DNA of 46,945 bases from Acidimicrobiales bacterium (GCA_024103415.1 JAGFIR010000137.1:1-46945); one strand, 5' to 3'; counted from the first letter of the stretch, positions 23,879-32,871 are shown. Notes: generated from the sequence alone by a model not told the origin. A program made the numbers and translations.

Positions 23879-25536
23879 CCAGGGCGCGCGCTCTCGCACT
23901 GCTCGTCGGGCTGCTGGTCGCCGCATGCCGGGCCCCGACTCCCGAGATGACGACGCCGAGCACGATGGTCCCGACAGCGGTGGTCACCACCGAAGCCCCG
24001 GCTCCCACGCTCAGGGTCGCCGTCACCGGGCCTCTGTCCGGTGTCAACTGGTGGGCGGCACTCGGGTCCGAGGGCAGTGCGCTCGACCGCCTGATGACTC
24101 ACGGGATGACCGCTTCCTTGTTCGTCGGGACCGCCCATGAGCCGGCAGCCGATCTCGCCATGCTTCCGCTCGCCGTGCCCCGTCCCGACGGGGACGGCTG
24201 GGTGGTGGACCAGCGAATCGCGGCCGATCGTCGCTGGAGCGATGGGAGACCCATCGTGGCGGGCGACCTGACCTTCTATCTGGACACCGTCCGGTCCTTC
24301 TCGCTCGACGGGAGCCATGCCTACCCGACGGGAGTCGTGTCGGTGGAGGCGCCCGACGACCACACGATCAGGATCCGGTACGAGAGAGCGCCCGGTCCCG
24401 ACCTCTGGCCTGGCGAGATCGGCCGTGTTCCGTTCGTTCCCTCTCATCACTGGGAGGCCCTCCTCGCCGACATCCACGATCGTCCTGCGCTCTACGGGCT
24501 GGAAGCCCCGGCGCCGCCAGGAGCGATGCCCGAGACGGTTTCCTGGGTGGTGGCCGGTTCACGGGAGGACGCCTACCGCCTGTTGATGGACGGCCAGGTC
24601 GACTTCGTGCACGACCCGGTGGGCACGGCCGGGTTGCCTGCCGGGTTGCTCGATGATCTCCGGGAGACGGCCGCCCTCACCACGAGCGTCCGGTCACCGG
24701 TCCGGGTCCTCGCCATGAACCAGCGTGTGGCGCCGTTCGACGACCCGGCGATGAGGTTGGCGCTGGCCACCATCGTCGATCGGGTCGAACTGGCCGGGAT
24801 GCTGGGGGCGACGCCGGCGTACTCCTTCTACCGACCCGACTCGATCGCCCCGGCAGGGCCGGGAACGTTCGACGGCGAGCGTCTCGACCTGGCGGCCAGG
24901 GTCGATGCCGCGGTGACCATCCTCGAGGAGGCGGGGTACACCTGGGCGACCCGCCCGGCCGTTGTCGGAAGGGAAGTCGAGGGCGGATCGGCCCTGCGCC
25001 GACCGAACGGATCCCCGGTCGGCCCCCTGCGGCTCCTCGTCTCCGATCACGACTCCATGCGTGTCGAGGCCGCGGCTTGGATCGCCGGGCGGGCTGACCT
25101 GATCGGAGTCGAGATGGAGGTGGTGCCGACGCCCGACCTGGCCGGGATCGTCCTGCCGCCGCTGGATTCCGACGCCTCTCGAGGTTGGGCAATCGCGCTG
25201 CTGGGCTGGCGATGGACCGGGCCGGCCGACCCCGTCGGTCTCATGATCCACCTGTTCCATTCCTCGGAGGACAGCTACCTCGCAGGGGGCACCAACGTCA
25301 CCGGGCTGGCGTCGGCGACCTTCGACGACCTTGCCGACAGATACCGGGTCACGACCAGCCCGTCGAAGGCTGTCGAGCTCGCCGCGGCGATGGAGGCAGT
25401 CGCCCTGCAGGAGGCGGCGCAACTGCCTCTGTACCGGGAGACGATCACCGAAGCCCACGCCGCCGGGCTTCCTTTCGTGCCCGTGGTGGACGGGATCCAC
25501 GCCGACCCCCGCTCGTGGCCGTTCCAGTCACCGTGA
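23875..25536 (+). CDS. Peptide-type ABC solute-binding lipoprotein (SBP family 5)
   Basis: This encodes 553 residues from a TTG that overlaps the AI-2E stop (TTGA). The N-terminus (LALLVGLLVAAC) is a lipoprotein signal with Cys18 in the lipobox. The mature part has family-5 motifs: RWSDGRPIVAGDLTFYLDTV, VLAMNQRVAPFDDPAMRLALATIVDR (the central conserved segment) and LLGWRWTGPADPVGLMIHLFHSS near the C-terminal lobe. Such proteins capture oligopeptides or similar solutes outside the membrane. No cognate permease or ATPase genes lie in the window. The following gene encodes a shorter relative, so the two may be diverged duplicates. Confidence 0.88.
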   Translation: MTRARALALLVGLLVAACRAPTPEMTTPSTMVPTAVVTTEAPAPTLRVAVTGPLSGVNWWAALGSEGSALDRLMTHGMTASLFVGTAHEPAADLAMLPLAVPRPDGDGWVVDQRIAADRRWSDGRPIVAGDLTFYLDTVRSFSLDGSHAYPTGVVSVEAPDDHTIRIRYERAPGPDLWPGEIGRVPFVPSHHWEALLADIHDRPALYGLEAPAPPGAMPETVSWVVAGSREDAYRLLMDGQVDFVHDPVGTAGLPAGLLDDLRETAALTTSVRSPVRVLAMNQRVAPFDDPAMRLALATIVDRVELAGMLGATPAYSFYRPDSIAPAGPGTFDGERLDLAARVDAAVTILEEAGYTWATRPAVVGREVEGGSALRRPNGSPVGPLRLLVSDHDSMRVEAAAWIAGRADLIGVEMEVVPTPDLAGIVLPPLDSDASRGWAIALLGWRWTGPADPVGLMIHLFHSSEDSYLAGGTNVTGLASATFDDLADRYRVTTSPSKAVELAAAMEAVALQEAAQLPLYRETITEAHAAGLPFVPVVDGIHADPRSWPFQSP

Positions 25537-25558
25537 GCCCGGGTTTACCGTTTCGCCA

Positions 25559-27055
25559 GTGAAGACCCGGTTGCTCCCCGTCGTCGTCCTGGCAGTCATC
25601 GTCGCCGCATGCACCGGGAGTGTCGCCACGACCACGACTCCGACGACGGTGCCGCCGTCGGTGATCACGACCGAGCCCGACATCTGCCCGGAGACAAGAT
25701 GTGTCCGTCTCCGGATCGACCCTGATGCGAGATGGAGCGACGGCGAGCCCGTGACGGCGGACGATTTCGTCCACACCCTCGACATGGCCCGCGCCGCCTC
25801 CTCGGCCGACCCCGCCTATCGGGCGGTGAGCCGTATCGACGTGATCGCCGATGACGAGGTCCTGATCGCCCTGTCGGATGTCAGTGCCCCCTTCCAACGT
25901 CTCTTCGAGGTGGTGCTCCCCGCCCACGACGACCGGGTGACCAGCGGTCCCCTCGACCACGACCTGCGTGGTGAGGGCTTCGACCTCGAGACGGTGGATG
26001 TCGACGGTGTTCGAGGGGTGATCCAGGCGTTCCGGCGCGGTGAGGCCGATCTCGGCTGGCTCCCGGATCCGCCGGGGTGGGCGATCGAGGAACTGGAGGC
26101 CCTGGAAGACGTGACCGTGACACTCGTCCCCGGCCCCGATTGGGAGATGATCACCTTCAACCAACAGAGCCCCCTGCTGGCCGAAGCCTGGCTGCGCCAG
26201 GCCGTTGCCCTGGCCATCGACCGTGAGACGCTGGCCGATCTCACGGTGCGGACGGTCGATCCGCCTGCATCCCTGCTCGACACCACCATGTGGGTGGATC
26301 GCCCGGGCATGGGTGACCCGTACCCCCACGCCCACGATCCTGATGCCGCGGTCCGTGCGCTCCTGGACAACGGTTGCGTCCGGGAGGGGGACGGGCCGTT
26401 CGTCTGCGACGACCATCCTCTCCGCTTCACCTGGATGACCACTGCCGGTGACGTCTGGCGGGAGACGATGGTGGAGCGGATGGCCAGCGATCTGGCCGAT
26501 CTGGGGATCGAGGTCGATGTCCGTCTCATGTATCCCGCCGACATCTACCGCCGTGTCAACCTCGCCGGTGATGGATGGGACATCGTCTCCTTCGCCTGGA
26601 CGGCCCAGGTCGACCCCACCGCAGCCGCGGAGCTGTACCGGTGCGACGGTGGCCTCAACTTCGCACGCCATTGCCCGGACGGTGTCGACGAGACCCTGGC
26701 GACCGCGATGGGGACGATCGACGACGACGAGCGCCGCCTGCTCCTCGAGGAGGTGGACCGGGCGTTCGTCGACCCCGCCGCGATCATCCCGCTCTTCGCA
26801 CGCCCCGTGGCGTGGGTGTTCAAGGGTGAGGGCGCCGATCCGTCCCCCTTCGACGGGCCGTTCGACGTAGCCGCCAGGCTGGGTCGGGATGTTCGCCTCG
26901 CCCTGGTCGACCAACCGGGTGACCCGGCGACGGTCGGGGCGCTCGATCCCGTCGAGTCCTCACTGCGCCGTGCCCACTACCGGGGCGCATTCAGGGCCCT
27001 CCCCGGCGGCGGATACGCTCCCGACCTGGTGGTGGACTTCGAGGTGATCGACTGA
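25559..27055 (+). CDS. Shortened SBP-family-5 solute-binding lipoprotein
   Basis: The GTG at 25559 gives 498 residues beginning with a lipoprotein signal (LLPVVVLAVIVAAC, lipobox Cys18). The usual N-terminal lobe start is missing: right after a Thr/Pro tether and a small ICPETRCVRL loop comes RWSDGEPVTADDFVHTLDMA, which in family 5 normally sits ~80 residues in. The rest is regular (ITFNQQSPLLAEAWLRQAVALAIDRE, DGWDIVSFAWTAQVDPTAA, FARPVAWVFKG). Two close Cys (CPETRC) could form a disulfide. It may bind a ligand differently or act as an accessory or sensor protein. Its stop overlaps the next start by one base (TGATG). Confidence 0.83.
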   Translation: MKTRLLPVVVLAVIVAACTGSVATTTTPTTVPPSVITTEPDICPETRCVRLRIDPDARWSDGEPVTADDFVHTLDMARAASSADPAYRAVSRIDVIADDEVLIALSDVSAPFQRLFEVVLPAHDDRVTSGPLDHDLRGEGFDLETVDVDGVRGVIQAFRRGEADLGWLPDPPGWAIEELEALEDVTVTLVPGPDWEMITFNQQSPLLAEAWLRQAVALAIDRETLADLTVRTVDPPASLLDTTMWVDRPGMGDPYPHAHDPDAAVRALLDNGCVREGDGPFVCDDHPLRFTWMTTAGDVWRETMVERMASDLADLGIEVDVRLMYPADIYRRVNLAGDGWDIVSFAWTAQVDPTAAAELYRCDGGLNFARHCPDGVDETLATAMGTIDDDERRLLLEEVDRAFVDPAAIIPLFARPVAWVFKGEGADPSPFDGPFDVAARLGRDVRLALVDQPGDPATVGALDPVESSLRRAHYRGAFRALPGGGYAPDLVVDFEVID

Positions 27056-28182
27056 TGCCCGGCCCGCTCGAAGGAGTCAGGGTCGTCGAGTTGGCCGGGA
27101 TCGGTCCGGCGCCATTCTGCGGGATGATCCTCGCCGACCTGGGAGCGGAGGTGGTGCGGGTCGACCGACCGGAGAGAGCCGGGACGCCGGACACCGACCC
27201 GCTGAATCGAGGCAAGAAGTCGATCGCGGCGGATCTCAAGAGCCCGGATGCCTCCGGGGTGGTCCTCCGCCTGGTCGAGATGTCCGACGTTCTCATCGAA
27301 GGGTTCCGGCCGGGAGTCGCCGAGAGGCTGGGTGTCGGCCCTGCGGAGTGCCATGCCCGCAACCCGCGGCTCGTCTACGGCCGGATGACCGGTTGGGGCC
27401 AGGACGGCCTGTTGGCGGAAACCGCCGGTCATGACATCGACTACATCGCCCTGTCCGGAGCGCTCGCATCGATCGGCCCGGCTTCCGACCCGGTCGTGCC
27501 GCTCAACCTCGTCGGAGACTTCGGCGGGGGAGGGATGCTTCTCGCCGTCGGTGTTCTCGCGGCTCTCACCGCGGCGCGCTCCGGGGCCCCCGGCCAGGTG
27601 GTGGACGCCGCGATGGTCGACGGCTCGGCGTTACTCATGGCATTCCACTGGGGGTTCCTCGCCAGGGGCGTCTGGTCGCCCCGTCGCGAGGACAACTTCC
27701 TCGACGGCGCCGCTCCCTGGTACACGGTCTACCGGACTGCCGACGGGAAGCACGTTGCCGTGGGTGCGATCGAGCCCCAGTTCTACGCCGAGTTGCTTCG
27801 GGTCCTCGGCCTGAAGGACGTGGATCTGCCCGATCAACACGATCGCTCCGGCTGGCCCGAGCTCCGGGACCGGTTCGGGGCCATATTCGCGACACGGACC
27901 CGCGACGAGTGGGAAGACGCCTTCCGTGGCGTCGACGCCTGTGTCGCTCCCGTTCTCGACATGACCGAGGCACCCGCCCACCCGCACAACCGGGCACGCG
28001 AGACCTTCATCGACATCGACGGTGTGATCCAACCGGCCCCGGCGCCGCGCTTTGGCGGCACGCCGACGGGCCGTCCCGATGCGCCGCCGGCCACGGGTCG
28101 CGACACCGACGAGGTGCTTTCCTGGCTGGGCTATACGGACGCCGAGATCGGTAAGCTCCGCAGTACCGGCGCTGTTGCCTGA
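27055..28182 (+). CDS. CaiB/BaiF family, probable alpha-methylacyl-CoA racemase
   Basis: The 375-residue protein has family sequence throughout: LEGVRVVELAGIGPAPFCGMILADLGAEVVRVDRP in part, NRGKKSIAADLKS, DVLIEGFRPGVAERLG. The racemase pair is present: His126 in AGHDIDY and Asp155 in GDFGGGG, positions equal to those known in the mycobacterial enzyme MCR. CoA-transferases of the family use an Asp elsewhere, so racemase is favoured. It inverts 2-methylacyl-CoA so that beta-oxidation of branched chains can proceed. It is linked to an acyl-CoA ligase and an HSD17B4-like SDR downstream, a consistent set. Confidence 0.9.
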   Translation: MPGPLEGVRVVELAGIGPAPFCGMILADLGAEVVRVDRPERAGTPDTDPLNRGKKSIAADLKSPDASGVVLRLVEMSDVLIEGFRPGVAERLGVGPAECHARNPRLVYGRMTGWGQDGLLAETAGHDIDYIALSGALASIGPASDPVVPLNLVGDFGGGGMLLAVGVLAALTAARSGAPGQVVDAAMVDGSALLMAFHWGFLARGVWSPRREDNFLDGAAPWYTVYRTADGKHVAVGAIEPQFYAELLRVLGLKDVDLPDQHDRSGWPELRDRFGAIFATRTRDEWEDAFRGVDACVAPVLDMTEAPAHPHNRARETFIDIDGVIQPAPAPRFGGTPTGRPDAPPATGRDTDEVLSWLGYTDAEIGKLRSTGAVA

Positions 28183-28196
28183 CCATTGGAGGATCA

Positions 28197-30038
28197 GTGA
28201 CTGACCAGGCAGTCCTCACCGAGAGAGCCGAGATCGATTCCCTCGTCGAAGGGAAGACGATCCTCGACTTCATCGATCGCAATGCGGAGAAGTACGGCGA
28301 CCAGCCGGCGATCCACTGGAAGAACACCGACGGCTGGGACCATCTGACCTGGTCGGAGTACCGGGAGCGGATCCATCAGGTGGCTGCCGGTCTGCAGACC
28401 CTCGGGGTCGGGGAGGGCGAGTTCGTCGCCATCCAGGCCTCCAACCGGCCCGAGCACGTCATGGCCGACTTCGGTGTCGTCCACACCGGTGGCACTCCCG
28501 TGACCATCTACTCGACTCTCGCCTCCTCGCAGGTCCAGTACATCGCGGACAACTGCAAGGTCACCGTGGCCATCCTCGAAGACCTCGAGTTCATGAAGCG
28601 GTGGGAGGAGATCAGGGCCGATTTGCCCAACCTGCGTTATGTCGTCCTGATGTCGGGTGCCGAGAACTACGACACACTGGACTGGGTCCTCAGCTGGGAC
28701 GATCTCATGGTCCGGGGCGCCAACCGCCTCTCTTCCGACCCCAAGGCCGTGGAGCGTTCGGCATCCCAGGTCACCCCCGACAGCCTGGCCACTCTCATCT
28801 ACACCTCCGGGACCACCGGGACCCCCAAGGGCGTGATGATCTCCCAGTACAACGTGGTCTGGACGCTGGAGTCGCTGCGCCGCGCCGCCAATCTGGAGAT
28901 GGGCGCCCGCATGGTGTCCTACCTGCCGCTCGCCCACATCGCCGAGCGTCTCGCCACCCACTACCTGGGGACCTACCTGGCCGGTGAGGTCTGGTACTGC
29001 CCGAACCTGGGCAGCGTCCTCGAGTACATCCAGGAGGCTCGTCCCACCCTGTTCGTGGGCGTGCCCCGGGTCTACGAGAAGTTCGCCAGCCGTCTGCACG
29101 CCCGGTTCGAGGAGACCGAAGGCGTCAAGAAGAAGCTGCTCGACGCGGCACTTGCGGCCAACACCAGGCGCGTCGAAGCCGAGGAGAAGGGCGGGAAGGG
29201 CTCTGCCGTCGCCCGTCTGCTGGACAAGATCGTCCTCTCCAAGGTCCGCGACCAGCTGGGCATGGATCAGGTGAAGATCGCCATCACCTCGGCCGCACCG
29301 ATCAGCCCCGACCTGGTCAAGTTCTTCATGTCTCTCGGCATCCCGCTCTACGAGATCTACGGGATGTCCGAGAACACCGGCCCCGCCACGAGCGGCCTGC
29401 CCGGTGCCTTCAAGATCGGGTCGGTCGGACGCCCGCTCCCGGGTGTCGAGGTGAAGACGATGGAGGACGGCGAGCTCGCCATCCGCGGCGGGATCGTCGC
29501 CAAGGGCTACTACAAGCTGCCCGAGGCGTCGAAGGACACCTTCGGCGACGACGGCTGGCTGTACTCCGGCGACCTGGCCCGGATCGACGATGACGGATAC
29601 GTCTGGATCGTCGGGCGGAAGAAGGAGATCATCATCACGGCCGCCGGCAAGAACGTGGCGCCGGCACACCTGGAGACCACGCTGGGCAACCATCCACTGA
29701 TCGCCAAGGCGGCGATGATCGGCGACGGGCGCAAGTTCCTCACGATGCTCATCGCCATCGACGCCGAGGAGGCTCCGGCATGGGCCGAGGCCAACGGCAT
29801 CGAGTACACGGACCTGGAGAGCTTCTCCAGGCACCCGAAGGTCAAGGAGGAGATCGAGGCGGCGATCGAGGCTGCCAACGCCACCGTCTCCCGGGCCGAG
29901 CAGATCAAGAAGTGGTACATCACTCCGGACGAGTGGGGGCCGGAATCCGGCGAGCTGACTCCGTCGCTCAAGCTGCGTCGCAACGTGGTGATGGAGAAGT
30001 ACGCCAACGAGATCGACGCCATGTACGCGGGCGTCTGA
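28197..30038 (+). CDS. Long-chain fatty-acid-CoA ligase (FadD15-like)
   Basis: The 613-residue ligase starts at GTG with GGAGG 5-6 nt upstream. Motifs are the P-loop YTSGTTGTPKGVM near residue 203, the long-chain family segment FVGVPRVYEKFASRLHARFEE, YEIYGMSENTGPAT (A5), YSGDLARIDDDGYVWIVGRKKEIIITAAGKNVAP (fatty-acyl-CoA synthetase signature, in part) and the C-terminal SLKLRRNVV with the catalytic Lys. It activates long-chain fatty acids at the membrane for degradation or lipid synthesis. It lies 14 nt after the racemase gene and 18 nt before the SDR gene, so the three form an operon. Confidence 0.92.
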   Translation: MTDQAVLTERAEIDSLVEGKTILDFIDRNAEKYGDQPAIHWKNTDGWDHLTWSEYRERIHQVAAGLQTLGVGEGEFVAIQASNRPEHVMADFGVVHTGGTPVTIYSTLASSQVQYIADNCKVTVAILEDLEFMKRWEEIRADLPNLRYVVLMSGAENYDTLDWVLSWDDLMVRGANRLSSDPKAVERSASQVTPDSLATLIYTSGTTGTPKGVMISQYNVVWTLESLRRAANLEMGARMVSYLPLAHIAERLATHYLGTYLAGEVWYCPNLGSVLEYIQEARPTLFVGVPRVYEKFASRLHARFEETEGVKKKLLDAALAANTRRVEAEEKGGKGSAVARLLDKIVLSKVRDQLGMDQVKIAITSAAPISPDLVKFFMSLGIPLYEIYGMSENTGPATSGLPGAFKIGSVGRPLPGVEVKTMEDGELAIRGGIVAKGYYKLPEASKDTFGDDGWLYSGDLARIDDDGYVWIVGRKKEIIITAAGKNVAPAHLETTLGNHPLIAKAAMIGDGRKFLTMLIAIDAEEAPAWAEANGIEYTDLESFSRHPKVKEEIEAAIEAANATVSRAEQIKKWYITPDEWGPESGELTPSLKLRRNVVMEKYANEIDAMYAGV

Positions 30039-30056
30039 CCTTTCTGGAGGTAGGGA

Positions 30057-30962
30057 ATGTCTGACATCACCTTCGATGGCCGCGTGGCCATCGTCACCGG
30101 CGCGGGCGGCGGTCTGGGCCGCACGTACGCGCTGGAACTGGCCCGACGCGGTGCTCGTGTCGTGGTCAACGACCTCGGCGGGTCCGTGGACGGGGTCGGC
30201 TCCTCCGAGTCGGCAGCGGCCAAGGTCGTGGCCGAGATCGAGGAGGCCGGGGGAGAGGCCATCGCCAATTACGACTCGGTGTCCACCGAGGAGGGCGGGA
30301 AGTCCATCGTCCAGGCGGCCATGGACGCGTTCGGCCAGGTCGACATCGTGGTCAACAACGCAGGCATCCTCCGGGACAAGTCGTTCTCGAAGATGACCAT
30401 GGAGGAGGTCGAGGCCGTCCTCGACGTCCACCTCAAGGGCGCCTTCCACGTCTCGCTCCCGGCGTTCCAGGTGATGCGGGAGAACAACTACGGGCGCTTC
30501 GTCTTCACCAGCTCGGCGTCGGGTCTCTTCGGCAACTTCGGCCAGTCCAACTATGGCGCCGCAAAGGCCGGGCTGGTCGGTCTGAGCAACGTCCTCGCCA
30601 TCGAAGGCGCCAAGTACGGGATCCTCTCCAACGCCATCGCACCGATCGCGCGGACGCGCATGACCGAGGACCTGTTGGGCCCTCTGGCCGAGCACGTCGA
30701 GCCGGAGCTGGTCACGCCTCTGGTCGTCTACCTCTGCTCGGAGGCCAACCAGTTCACCCACCAGATCTTCACCGCCGGTGGCGGCCGCTACGCGCGGGTG
30801 TTCATCGGCACCAACCCGGGCTGGTTCGCAGGAAAGGGCGTCGTGCCCAGCGTCGAGGACATCGCCGCCAACATGGATGCGATCCGGGACATCTCGGACT
30901 ACATCATCCCGGAGAGCAATACCGACGAGATCATCCTGCTCGGCCAGAAACTGGCCGAATAG
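30057..30962 (+). CDS. SDR dehydrogenase, HSD17B4/MFE-2-like
   Basis: The 301-residue dehydrogenase starts with FDGRVAIVTGAGGGLGRTYA; NDLGGSVDG after the second strand is the hallmark of the 3-hydroxyacyl-CoA dehydrogenase part of multifunctional enzyme type 2. NNAG is at 100-103 and the catalytic set is Ser153, Tyr166 and Lys170 (YGAAK). The C-terminal extension (NQFTHQIFTAGGGRYARVFIG) is also that of MFE-2 relatives. The hydratase and SCP2 domains are absent. GGAGG precedes the ATG. It acts after the racemase and ligase in branched acyl-CoA oxidation. Confidence 0.9.
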   Translation: MSDITFDGRVAIVTGAGGGLGRTYALELARRGARVVVNDLGGSVDGVGSSESAAAKVVAEIEEAGGEAIANYDSVSTEEGGKSIVQAAMDAFGQVDIVVNNAGILRDKSFSKMTMEEVEAVLDVHLKGAFHVSLPAFQVMRENNYGRFVFTSSASGLFGNFGQSNYGAAKAGLVGLSNVLAIEGAKYGILSNAIAPIARTRMTEDLLGPLAEHVEPELVTPLVVYLCSEANQFTHQIFTAGGGRYARVFIGTNPGWFAGKGVVPSVEDIAANMDAIRDISDYIIPESNTDEIILLGQKLAE

Positions 30963-31055
30963 GGCTCACTTCGTTCGCCGTACTGCGTACTTGGTACTGA
31001 GTACCGAGTCCTCTCCAAATACCAGGTACCCAGTACCGGGTACGGGGCGAAGCCC
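30963..31055. repeat. GTAC-rich intergenic repeat element, copy B
   Basis: The spacer between convergent genes holds GCTCACTTCGTTCGCC and then GTAC-rich sequence (TGCGTACTTGGTACTGAGTA from 30984, then CCGAG, and CAGGTACCCAGTACCGGGTA from 31023). It is the reverse-orientation partner of the element at 8174-8328. At its right end GGGGC-GAA-GCCCC (31044-31056) forms a small hairpin running into the stop of the L,D-transpeptidase gene. Confidence 0.55.
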
Positions 31056-31056
31056 C
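31044..31056. terminator. Small GC hairpin at convergent gene ends
   Basis: GGGGC and GCCCC pair around GAA, between the SDR gene and the L,D-transpeptidase gene. There is no T run, so intrinsic termination is uncertain, but the place fits a bidirectional stop. Confidence 0.3.
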
Positions 31057-31841
31057 TAGGCCCTGATCTCCACCGGGGTGCCCAGCGGCACCAGCTCGTT
31101 GAGCCGCAACGCCACGTCGTTGGGGACGCGCACACAGCCAAGGGAGGCTGCGCTCCCGATCGTGTCGGGGCGGTTGGTCCCGTGGATGCCGATGATCCCG
31201 TCGCCCCCGTTGAACTCGGTGATCGTGTTCGATCGCGCCGAGAGACCGAGGGCCGCCGGGCCCCACGGGCCCGAGCTGCGGGCGATCTTGACGTTGTCGG
31301 TGACGAAGTAGTGCCCCGGAGGGGTGGGGCTGCGTGAGCTGCCGATTGCCACGGGGGTGCGCAACACCTCCTCGCCGCGGACGTAGTACACGAGCTCCCG
31401 GTCACTCAGATCGACCACGATGCGACTGTCGACCACATAAAGGGCCACCTCCTCGACCGGGACCCACCCGGTCGATCCGTTGGGGCGGATGGGCAGCATG
31501 ACCTCGACCCACCCGTCCACCGGAGGTCCGGTCGTCGTCAGCACCGTGGTGGTGCCCAGGATCGTGCTGGTCGGCATCAGCCTCTCGGGCTCGGGGGCGC
31601 CGGGTCGGGCGTACACGGGGATCGGCTCCTCGCCGAGGATCGCCACCAGTGTCCCCTCGAGCTCATGGGTCGCTTCGAAGCCCCGATAGGGAGGGATCTG
31701 CGGGCCGGGTCGGGTCGTGGTGGTGGTCGGGCCGATCGTCGTCGTGACGTCCGGTGCCGGCTGGGTGGTGGCTGCCCCGGCGTCGGCGCAGGCGACGACG
31801 GCCAGCGCCAGGATGATCAGGGGAAGACGACGGCCCCGCAT
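31056..31841 (-). CDS. L,D-transpeptidase lipoprotein (YkuD domain)
   Basis: The ATG at 31839-31841 gives 261 residues; the frame reads further upstream only as antisense of the next gene. The signal peptide ends with lipobox VVAC (Cys18), followed by a Thr/Pro-rich tether. Residues ~60-130 form an SH3-like segment (VYARPGAPEP, GWVPVEEVALYV). The YkuD domain ends with IHGTN (His220), then SLGCVRV (Cys236), the catalytic pair in the HGxx...SxGCxR motif. It makes 3-3 crosslinks in peptidoglycan outside the membrane. TACCAT and AAAGGA both precede the start. Confidence 0.93.
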   Translation of the reverse strand: MRGRRLPLIILALAVVACADAGAATTQPAPDVTTTIGPTTTTTRPGPQIPPYRGFEATHELEGTLVAILGEEPIPVYARPGAPEPERLMPTSTILGTTTVLTTTGPPVDGWVEVMLPIRPNGSTGWVPVEEVALYVVDSRIVVDLSDRELVYYVRGEEVLRTPVAIGSSRSPTPPGHYFVTDNVKIARSSGPWGPAALGLSARSNTITEFNGGDGIIGIHGTNRPDTIGSAASLGCVRVPNDVALRLNELVPLGTPVEIRA

Positions 31842-31848
31842 TCCTTTG

Positions 31849-31854
31849 ATGGTA
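31849..31854 (-). promoter_or_regulatory. -10 box TACCAT for L,D-transpeptidase
   Basis: Minus-strand TACCAT ends 7 nt before the ATG at 31841. The divergent hydroxyacid dehydrogenase -10 lies at 31895-31900. Confidence 0.45.
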
Positions 31855-31894
31855 TCGACGGTCCGGCCCGGAGCCGGGGAGGGCGATGCGGGGT

Positions 31895-31900
31895 TACGCT
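31895..31900 (+). promoter_or_regulatory. -10 box TACGCT for 2-hydroxyacid dehydrogenase
   Basis: TACGCT ends 8 nt before the GTG at 31909, with no ribosome site between. Confidence 0.5.
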
Positions 31901-31908
31901 CGGCGATC

Positions 31909-32853
31909 GTGGCCGAGATCCTCGTCACCCGGGCGCTCCCCGAGGACCTGATCGCCCCGCTCCATGAGGTGGGGGATGTCGAGGTGTGGGCGGGTGACGA
32001 GCCGATGCCGCGGCACCGGATCCTCGAGGCCGTGACCGGTGTCAGGGGGCTCCTCTGCATGCTCACCGACCGGATCGATGCGGTCCTCCTCGATGCCGCG
32101 CCGCGTCTCGAGGTGGTGTCCCAGATGGCGGTCGGGGTTGACAACATCGACGTCGCCGGGTGCCGGAGACGATCGATCCGGGTGGGTCACACGCCGGGTG
32201 TGCTCACCGAGACGGTCGCTGACACCGCCTTCGCCCTCCTCGGAGCGGTGGTGCGCAGGCTGCCGGAGGGGGAGCGGGCCGTTCGCGAAGGGTCCTGGGG
32301 CCCCTGGTCGCCGTTCTGGATGACGGGTGGCGATCTCCACGGCATGACCCTGGGAATCGTCGGCATGGGTAGGGTCGGAGCCGCGGTGGCCAGGAGAGCC
32401 ACGGGCTTCGGGATGGAGATCCTCTACACCTCCCGAACCAGCACCGGGCCGGGCCGCCGTGTCGAGCTCGACGAGTTGCTCGGTACGGCCGACGCCGTGA
32501 TGTTGTGCGTCAGCCTCACCGACGAGACCCGTGGTCTCGTGGGGCGACGGGAGCTGTCCCTGATGCGATCCGACGCATATCTGGTCAACGTCGCACGGGG
32601 CGAGGTGGTGGACACCGACGCCCTGGTGGACGCCCTCGCCCGGGGTGAGATCGCAGGTGCCGGTTTGGACGTGACCGACCCGGAGCCACTCACGCCCGAC
32701 CACCCGCTGCTCGGCTTCCCCAATTGCCTCGTGACACCACACATCGCCAGCGCCTCGGTGCCCACCCGGAGAGCGATGGCCGGGCTCGCCGTCAGGAACC
32801 TCGTCGCCGGACTGCGGGGTGAGGAGATGCCCGCAGAGCTGTCCCGGGGATGA
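31909..32853 (+). CDS. D-2-hydroxyacid dehydrogenase (glyoxylate/hydroxypyruvate reductase-like)
   Basis: The 314-residue enzyme starts at GTG (MAEILVTRALPEDL). Residues include VSQMAVGVDNIDV, NTPGVL-type substrate sequence (HTPGVLTETVADTAF), the Rossmann loop GIVGMGRVGAAVA, NVARGEVVD with the catalytic Arg, the Glu in DPEPL and the catalytic His in TPHIAS. After the second Rossmann strand comes YTSRTSTG rather than an acidic residue, which favours NADP(H); this is inference. It reduces 2-oxo acids such as glyoxylate, consistent with glycine metabolism elsewhere in the window. The exact substrate is open. Confidence 0.9.
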   Translation: MAEILVTRALPEDLIAPLHEVGDVEVWAGDEPMPRHRILEAVTGVRGLLCMLTDRIDAVLLDAAPRLEVVSQMAVGVDNIDVAGCRRRSIRVGHTPGVLTETVADTAFALLGAVVRRLPEGERAVREGSWGPWSPFWMTGGDLHGMTLGIVGMGRVGAAVARRATGFGMEILYTSRTSTGPGRRVELDELLGTADAVMLCVSLTDETRGLVGRRELSLMRSDAYLVNVARGEVVDTDALVDALARGEIAGAGLDVTDPEPLTPDHPLLGFPNCLVTPHIASASVPTRRAMAGLAVRNLVAGLRGEEMPAELSRG

Positions 32854-32871
32854 GCAGTCTCCCGGCGGCAT

